Part shown: one piece after another, positions 59,632 through 64,000 of the stretch | Layout: each line of letters starts with the position of its first letter | Numbering within the stretch: the first letter of the stretch is position 1 | Assembly: GCA_938038735.1 (NCBI GenBank) | Contig: CALHSW010000074.1 | Coordinates: 1-64,000 of the forward strand | From: an uncultured Bacteroidia bacterium | Lineage (GTDB): Bacteria; Bacteroidota; Bacteroidia; Bacteroidales; CAJPTX01 | Length of the DNA stretch: 64,000 nucleotides | Direction of reading: 5' to 3' | Translations under genes and position numbers: made by a program | The notes under the pieces: model-generated | Seen by the model: only the letters and a program-made list of their open reading frames with translations | The model's database searches: none | What the model was told of the DNA's origin: nothing

Positions 59632-61053
59632 ATGGAGAGTGCTACGTTTCTACATGTGAAGCAGCTCCATTTGATTTGGGGCGTAGGAGATGGCGGAGCC
59701 GTGGCCTACGCCCCAACGAATGGTTGCATCGTTGAGTTGCAAAAGGGTTTAGCGGAAGCAGTTAGGCTATATCAACAGGAAGGGTGTTTTCATCACGAAG
59801 GCATGAGTTCAGACGATGTGCGTGAAGCGTTGGAAAAATTAGAGGCGCAGCTTTGCTTTGCTTCGCAGAGAATGGAAGAGACGGGGCATTGCGATGCTGG
59901 TAAGTCGGTTCTGAACCGTGTTACGTTGCACGTTTCAAACGATTGCAATCTGAATTGCTCGTACTGCTATGCGCTGGGGGGAGACTATGGTCACGAAAGA
60001 GGATTGATGACGAGGCAAACAGCAGTTGATGTCGTTGATTTCCTTTGTCAACAGTTTGATCGGGTTGAGCATGTAGTCTTTTTCGGTGGAGAGCCAATGC
60101 TGAATACACCGGTTATAGAAACGGTATGTGCACAGTTCAAAGAGGCGTACGATCGGGGGCAAATAGAGGCAATTCCTAAATTTGGGATTATAACAAATGG
60201 CACGATTTTAAACGACAAGGTTGTTTGTTTGATAAGAGACCACATCGATTTTATTACAGTTAGTTTAGATGGACCGAAAGAGATTCACGATTTCAATAGA
60301 AGGAAAAGGGATGGTCAGGGAAGTTATGACGATGTGAATCGTTTTATTCGGCGAATTCAATCTGAAACAGATGTGAAGGTGCGCTTTGAGGGAACGGTCA
60401 GCAAAGAGCATCGGCGAAGGCGGATTAGTGGGCGAGATTTGTATGACTTTGCATATTCCACTTACGGCATTTACGGTTCTGTAGCAACGGATATTCTTGC
60501 TGATGATCGGAGGCATGTGATTCAGGAGGATTCAGAGGATTGGCATACTGAACGTACCATTCTCGGCATACCAGAAAGCCAATTTTACGACACGGGGGTT
60601 GATCAGCTTCTTCCAGGGCTTGTGCATAATGTGTACCGCGAGATGTGTCCGGTGGGAGAAAACATTGTGTCGATTGACATTCATGGAGACCTGTATGCGT
60701 GTCACATTACTGTAGGTACCAAGAGGTTAAGTTTGGGTTCAATATATGGGGACAATATTTTTACTAGTAGGAATAGGTACGAAGAGCGTTTCCCCTTTTT
60801 ACGTGTGGTCAGAAAGAATCATCAGAAATGTCAGAAATGTTGGATGCGTCGCTTATGTGGAGGCTGTGCCATCCGATGGTTTTTTGATATCTCTGAAATG
60901 AATTTTCTCGGAGAGCCTAAGCAGGGAATGTGCGAGGCGCAGGGGGAGGAGTTTGAGAAGATTATTGCTGAGCTAGTGAAGGCAAAAAAGGATCCACAAG
61001 CATGGGATGCTTTGAAAACGTTGCTTCAGACGGTGGGACAGTTGGAGTGCTAG
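59632..61053 (+). CDS. Radical SAM/SPASM peptide-modifying enzyme
   Basis: 473 residues from the ATG at 59632 (a TTG two codons earlier is less likely). The N-terminal ~95 residues could contain a peptide-recognition element. The radical SAM cluster is C105-x3-C109-x2-C112 in SNDCNLNCSYCYA, with FGGEP at 151-155 and TVSLDGPKEIHDFNR. The SPASM region has C339, C357, then C400-x2-C403-x5-C409-x2-C412 and C434, enough for two auxiliary Fe-S clusters. Enzymes of this group (for example QhpD, AlbA and the SCIFF maturase) form thioether bonds from cysteine in peptides, which fits the cysteine-rich neighbour; the reaction here is inferred. DNA is markedly A/T-rich. Four bases separate it from the ABC gene. 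Confidence 0.9.
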   Translation: MESATFLHVKQLHLIWGVGDGGAVAYAPTNGCIVELQKGLAEAVRLYQQEGCFHHEGMSSDDVREALEKLEAQLCFASQRMEETGHCDAGKSVLNRVTLHVSNDCNLNCSYCYALGGDYGHERGLMTRQTAVDVVDFLCQQFDRVEHVVFFGGEPMLNTPVIETVCAQFKEAYDRGQIEAIPKFGIITNGTILNDKVVCLIRDHIDFITVSLDGPKEIHDFNRRKRDGQGSYDDVNRFIRRIQSETDVKVRFEGTVSKEHRRRRISGRDLYDFAYSTYGIYGSVATDILADDRRHVIQEDSEDWHTERTILGIPESQFYDTGVDQLLPGLVHNVYREMCPVGENIVSIDIHGDLYACHITVGTKRLSLGSIYGDNIFTSRNRYEERFPFLRVVRKNHQKCQKCWMRRLCGGCAIRWFFDISEMNFLGEPKQGMCEAQGEEFEKIIAELVKAKKDPQAWDALKTLLQTVGQLEC

Positions 61054-61057
61054 TTAA

Positions 61058-62791
61058 ATGGTGTCATTAGGGAGACTTCATCGTAGCGTACGGGGGATTC
61101 GTCCCTACCTTTTGCCGTATAGTGGAGAGTGTTTTGTGGGGGTTTTAGGGATGTTGATGAGTGTATTCTTATTGCTGCCCGTGCCGCTTCTTACGAAACA
61201 CCTCGTAGATGATGTTATTCCATTGGGAGACGTGAGCGGGGTGGTCACGATTTGTTTGCTAAGTGGAGCGATTTTGATTGCTTCGAGCATTAGCGGATAT
61301 TTTCAGAAATATTATCTTGGGAAGTTTGAACTGGATGTGTTCAAAGACATTCAGCTGTCGTTAGTCCGAAAATTGCGCAGTGTGGATCCTGCGTATAGAC
61401 ATACTCAGCAGACGGGATACCTTCTATCACGGGTTACAGATGACACAGGGCGGTTACGATCCCTGTTCACGGATGTCTTAGCGAATTTAGTTAAAGATGT
61501 TCTAATTTTAGTGGTGGGAATCATTCTGCTGTACTATTTGGATTGGCGTTTAGCTTCTATTGCACTTATAACGTTACCATTTTTTATTGCGACTTGGTAT
61601 TATTTCAATTCAAAGATACGGTTGGCAGCCGTTAGATGGTACGAACAGAGTGCACAGTACACAAAAAAGCTTGAGGAGACGATTGGTCTTCTTGATACCG
61701 TAGTTGCGCTTCACGCTTCCGCATTTGACATGAACAAGCTGTGTAAACAGCAGGGGAAGGTGGTAGAGGCAGGAGTTAAAAAGAATGGTGTCGAAGGCAT
61801 TGCGAGGGTAGTCATTTCAATAATCGGCGGGCTGTCACCGATTCTTATCATAGGGTTTGGATCTCATTTTATTTTTCAAGGAACGTTTTCATTGGGCGGA
61901 CTAATCGCATTTAATACGCTTACGGGATATGTTTTTGGTCCTTCGTCGCGTATGGTAAATTCTTTGCTCAGTATGCAACAAGGGGTGGCGGCGTGGGAAA
62001 GGGTTGAGGAAATTTTACGCCTTCCGGAGTGCATAAGGATGTCTGATGCAAAGAGTGAGCATTTGGTTGGCTATGAAGGAGCAATTTCCATCGAGTTGCG
62101 AAATGTTACAGTTCGATATGGAGTCAGAGATGCCATAAACGATGTGTCTATTACGGTACCGGATGGCTCTTTCGTGGCTCTTGTGGGAGAAAGTGGAAGT
62201 GGGAAAAGTACTATTATGAGAACTGTTTTGGGGATTCAGGCAGCAACAGCTGGATCTGTTCTGTTTAATGGGTTGCCCATGCATAGAGGAGAGCAGTTAT
62301 CTACATTTCGCATTGCGGTATTATCGCAAGAACCGAATTTATTCGCAACTACGATACGCGAGAATATTCTCTTGGGTTTGGACGATTACGACGTAATGGT
62401 ACAGGCAGCTAGAGATGCGCAAATTGCAAGTTTTATTGGTACGTTGCCGAGAGGATACGACACTAGGATTGATGAGAGGGGAATTAATCTTTCTGTAGGG
62501 CAAAAACAGCGCATTGCGTTGGCGAGATGCTTAGTGATGAATCCGAATCTTTTGTTGTTAGATGAGCCAACTTCGAATCTTGACATTGAGTCGGAACGTC
62601 AGTTGTGGGATGCACTTCGTCCTATAATGCGTAAGCGTACCACGATTATGGCAGCGCATCGTCTCCATACTATTAGTGAAGCTGATTGTATATACGTTCT
62701 TTCGAAAGGTAGCGTAGTAGAGCAAGGTACACACTCCGCATTACTCAAATTATGCGGTCAGTATAGTCGGCTTTGGAATATGTACAGGTAA
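61058..62791 (+). CDS. ABC exporter (fused membrane and ATPase domains, no C39 peptidase)
   Basis: 577 residues. Residues about 15-310 form six membrane spans of the ABC_membrane type; the ATPase follows with Walker A GESGSGKST (about 377-385), signature LSVGQKQR (about 478), Walker B LLLLDEPTSNLD (about 498) and the switch histidine in AAHRLHTI (about 535). The N-terminus RLHRSVRGIRPYLLPYSGEC lacks the cysteine-histidine protease found in many peptide exporters, so leader removal must be done elsewhere. Placed directly after the radical SAM gene, it most likely exports the modified peptide and gives immunity. A/T-rich like its neighbour. Confidence 0.92.
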   Translation: MVSLGRLHRSVRGIRPYLLPYSGECFVGVLGMLMSVFLLLPVPLLTKHLVDDVIPLGDVSGVVTICLLSGAILIASSISGYFQKYYLGKFELDVFKDIQLSLVRKLRSVDPAYRHTQQTGYLLSRVTDDTGRLRSLFTDVLANLVKDVLILVVGIILLYYLDWRLASIALITLPFFIATWYYFNSKIRLAAVRWYEQSAQYTKKLEETIGLLDTVVALHASAFDMNKLCKQQGKVVEAGVKKNGVEGIARVVISIIGGLSPILIIGFGSHFIFQGTFSLGGLIAFNTLTGYVFGPSSRMVNSLLSMQQGVAAWERVEEILRLPECIRMSDAKSEHLVGYEGAISIELRNVTVRYGVRDAINDVSITVPDGSFVALVGESGSGKSTIMRTVLGIQAATAGSVLFNGLPMHRGEQLSTFRIAVLSQEPNLFATTIRENILLGLDDYDVMVQAARDAQIASFIGTLPRGYDTRIDERGINLSVGQKQRIALARCLVMNPNLLLLDEPTSNLDIESERQLWDALRPIMRKRTTIMAAHRLHTISEADCIYVLSKGSVVEQGTHSALLKLCGQYSRLWNMYR

Positions 62792-62812
62792 CCTAAAACC
62801 TACGTAAATATT

Positions 62813-64000
62813 ATGTGCAACACATCTAGAGGAAGACACGGGGCGTGGGTGGTGCTTTTAGCGGCACTGCTGCTGTGCGCTCTGCCTATGGGCGCAGCGG
62901 CGCAGCGCAAAGAGAAGAAGGAGCAGGGGCGCGGACACGAGCTGGTGGGGCGTGCCGTGGACTCTACATCAAGGCAGGGGGTTGCCTATGCAACGGTGCA
63001 GCTGGTTACGCCAGAAGGCGAGGTTTTCAGCGGTGCTATCTGCGACTCTGAGGGAAACTTTAAGCTGGTCAAGGTGCCGAGCAAAGCGTTGTCCATCAAG
63101 GTTCAAGCACTTGGTTATAAGCCTAAAACGCTACATCTCGATTTAGAAAGTACAAAAAACAATGATTTTGCGATAGGCGACGTACCGCTTACCATTGACC
63201 AGCTCGCCATTGAGCAGGTGACCGTGAAGGGGGATGCCCCATTCCTGATGCTAAAGCCTAACCGCAAGGTGGTAACGCCGCAGATGGAGGATCTGGCAGC
63301 GGGCGCCGTGATGACCGATTTGCTCAAGCGGATTCCGGATTTTGAGGTGACCTCTCCAATGGACATCACGCTGCGGGGTGCAGCGTTCCGGGTGCTTATT
63401 AATGGGAAGCCGTCGGGGCTTTCCACTACACAGCTCAACACAATAAATTTGGCCGAGGTGGCCTCCATTGAAATTATCACCACGCCTTCCGTGCGCTATA
63501 GGGCGAGCGATGTGGGCGGGGTGGTGAATATCAAACTAAAACGCTACCAGGTGGGGTTTAACTCCGTGCTGCAAGCTGCGGGCGGTTCGGATAACTGCTA
63601 CAGCCTATCGGCATCGGCCAACGTGGGGCTAAAAAAGGTTAACTTCTTCGGGGCGTTGTTCGGGGGATACGAGGGGGCAAGAAATGCGTTCACCTATAGT
63701 TCTACCGATGCGCATGGCGAGCCCTTGGAGCGTTACCAGCTCAACGACCGAATGAATAATTTACGATTACGGCCTAAGGTTGGCATCGATTACCTCCCCA
63801 CGCAAAAAGACGTGCTGTCAATTTTTTGGGCAATGGACTACTATAACGACAAGTATACGCGGCGCGCGGAGCGAACGTACAAAGCGCAGGCAATCCAGCA
63901 TGGCGGCGGGCTATCGCGAGAGCGGATGATGTCGAATGAGGCTAATGCGCTGTACACGCACACCTTCAACGACGAAGGGCTGGAGCTGTCCGTATCGGCC
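62813..64000 (+). CDS. TonB-dependent receptor-type outer-membrane protein (3' end outside window)
   Basis: 396 residues visible. Signal peptide (WVVLLAALLLCALPMGAAAQ), then a carboxypeptidase-regulatory-like domain (ELVGRAVDSTSRQGVAYATV to SIKVQALGYK), a plug domain with DLLKRIPDFEVTSPMDITLR and FRVLINGKPSGLSTTQLNTI, VASIEIITTPSVRYRASDVG and the start of a beta-barrel, as in the OMP_b-brl_3 (PF14905) family. Lies 21 bases after the ABC exporter, but its codon use is G/C-rich again (one hand-counted line: 37 of 60, against 22 of 60 in the exporter), so it may be an old chromosomal gene next to the insertion point. A role in moving the peptide across the outer membrane is possible but unproven. 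Confidence 0.88.
   Translation, partial: MCNTSRGRHGAWVVLLAALLLCALPMGAAAQRKEKKEQGRGHELVGRAVDSTSRQGVAYATVQLVTPEGEVFSGAICDSEGNFKLVKVPSKALSIKVQALGYKPKTLHLDLESTKNNDFAIGDVPLTIDQLAIEQVTVKGDAPFLMLKPNRKVVTPQMEDLAAGAVMTDLLKRIPDFEVTSPMDITLRGAAFRVLINGKPSGLSTTQLNTINLAEVASIEIITTPSVRYRASDVGGVVNIKLKRYQVGFNSVLQAAGGSDNCYSLSASANVGLKKVNFFGALFGGYEGARNAFTYSSTDAHGEPLERYQLNDRMNNLRLRPKVGIDYLPTQKDVLSIFWAMDYYNDKYTRRAERTYKAQAIQHGGGLSRERMMSNEANALYTHTFNDEGLELSVSA

Overview
The window reads as a chromosome segment from a Bacteroidota bacterium, most likely order Bacteroidales; I cannot name the genus. The evidence is threefold. Many genes are preceded by a -7 box of the Bacteroidetes type TAnnTTTG (usually TACCTTTG). Two surface proteins carry C-terminal domains of the type IX secretion kind. 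Several gene orders are typical of the phylum: coaD/DUF4271/hemD/rnpA/yidD, sigma-54 regulator/lptE/acidic protein/secG, and rbfA/methyltransferase/LolE-like permease. No rRNA, tRNA or CRISPR array was recognised.

Layout. 1-15 kb is accessory DNA. It holds two inverted, nearly identical AAA-ATPase/PD-(D/E)XK genes, a type IIG restriction-modification protein, a DUF6266-like gene, the ppk-ppx polyphosphate pair, a secreted BspA-like leucine-rich protein, a DUF1848 protein and many copies of a dispersed four-hairpin repeat. 15-47 kb is a dense housekeeping block with none of those repeats: coenzyme A and haem synthesis, RNase P protein, lipopolysaccharide transport, SecG, lipoprotein release, ribosome maturation, peptidases, MnmE, Gmk, NadD, GcvH, UvrB and a CsgG-DUF4810-DUF799 lipoprotein operon. 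47-59 kb is accessory again: repeat arrays, a second secreted BspA-like gene, a truncated YeiH-type gene fused to a repeat, dapA with a DUF368 (PopT-type) transporter and an AsmA-like protein, a third BspA-like gene without export signals, and a decayed IS30-type transposase tail.

The most interesting locus is 59.4-62.8 kb. A good promoter precedes a 60-residue peptide gene with six cysteines in a glycine-rich C-terminal half, followed by a radical SAM/SPASM enzyme and an ABC exporter. This looks like a compact RiPP (ribosomally made, post-translationally modified peptide) cluster, probably making a thioether-linked peptide. Its DNA is clearly richer in A and T than its surroundings and it sits next to an IS remnant, so it was probably acquired. 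A TonB-dependent receptor-type gene follows 21 bases later and runs off the window.

The second theme is the repeat family. Each full copy is about 92 bases and folds into four consecutive hairpins whose stems show compensatory changes between copies. Copies come in arrays with a period near 190 bases and cluster around the BspA-like and AAA-ATPase genes.
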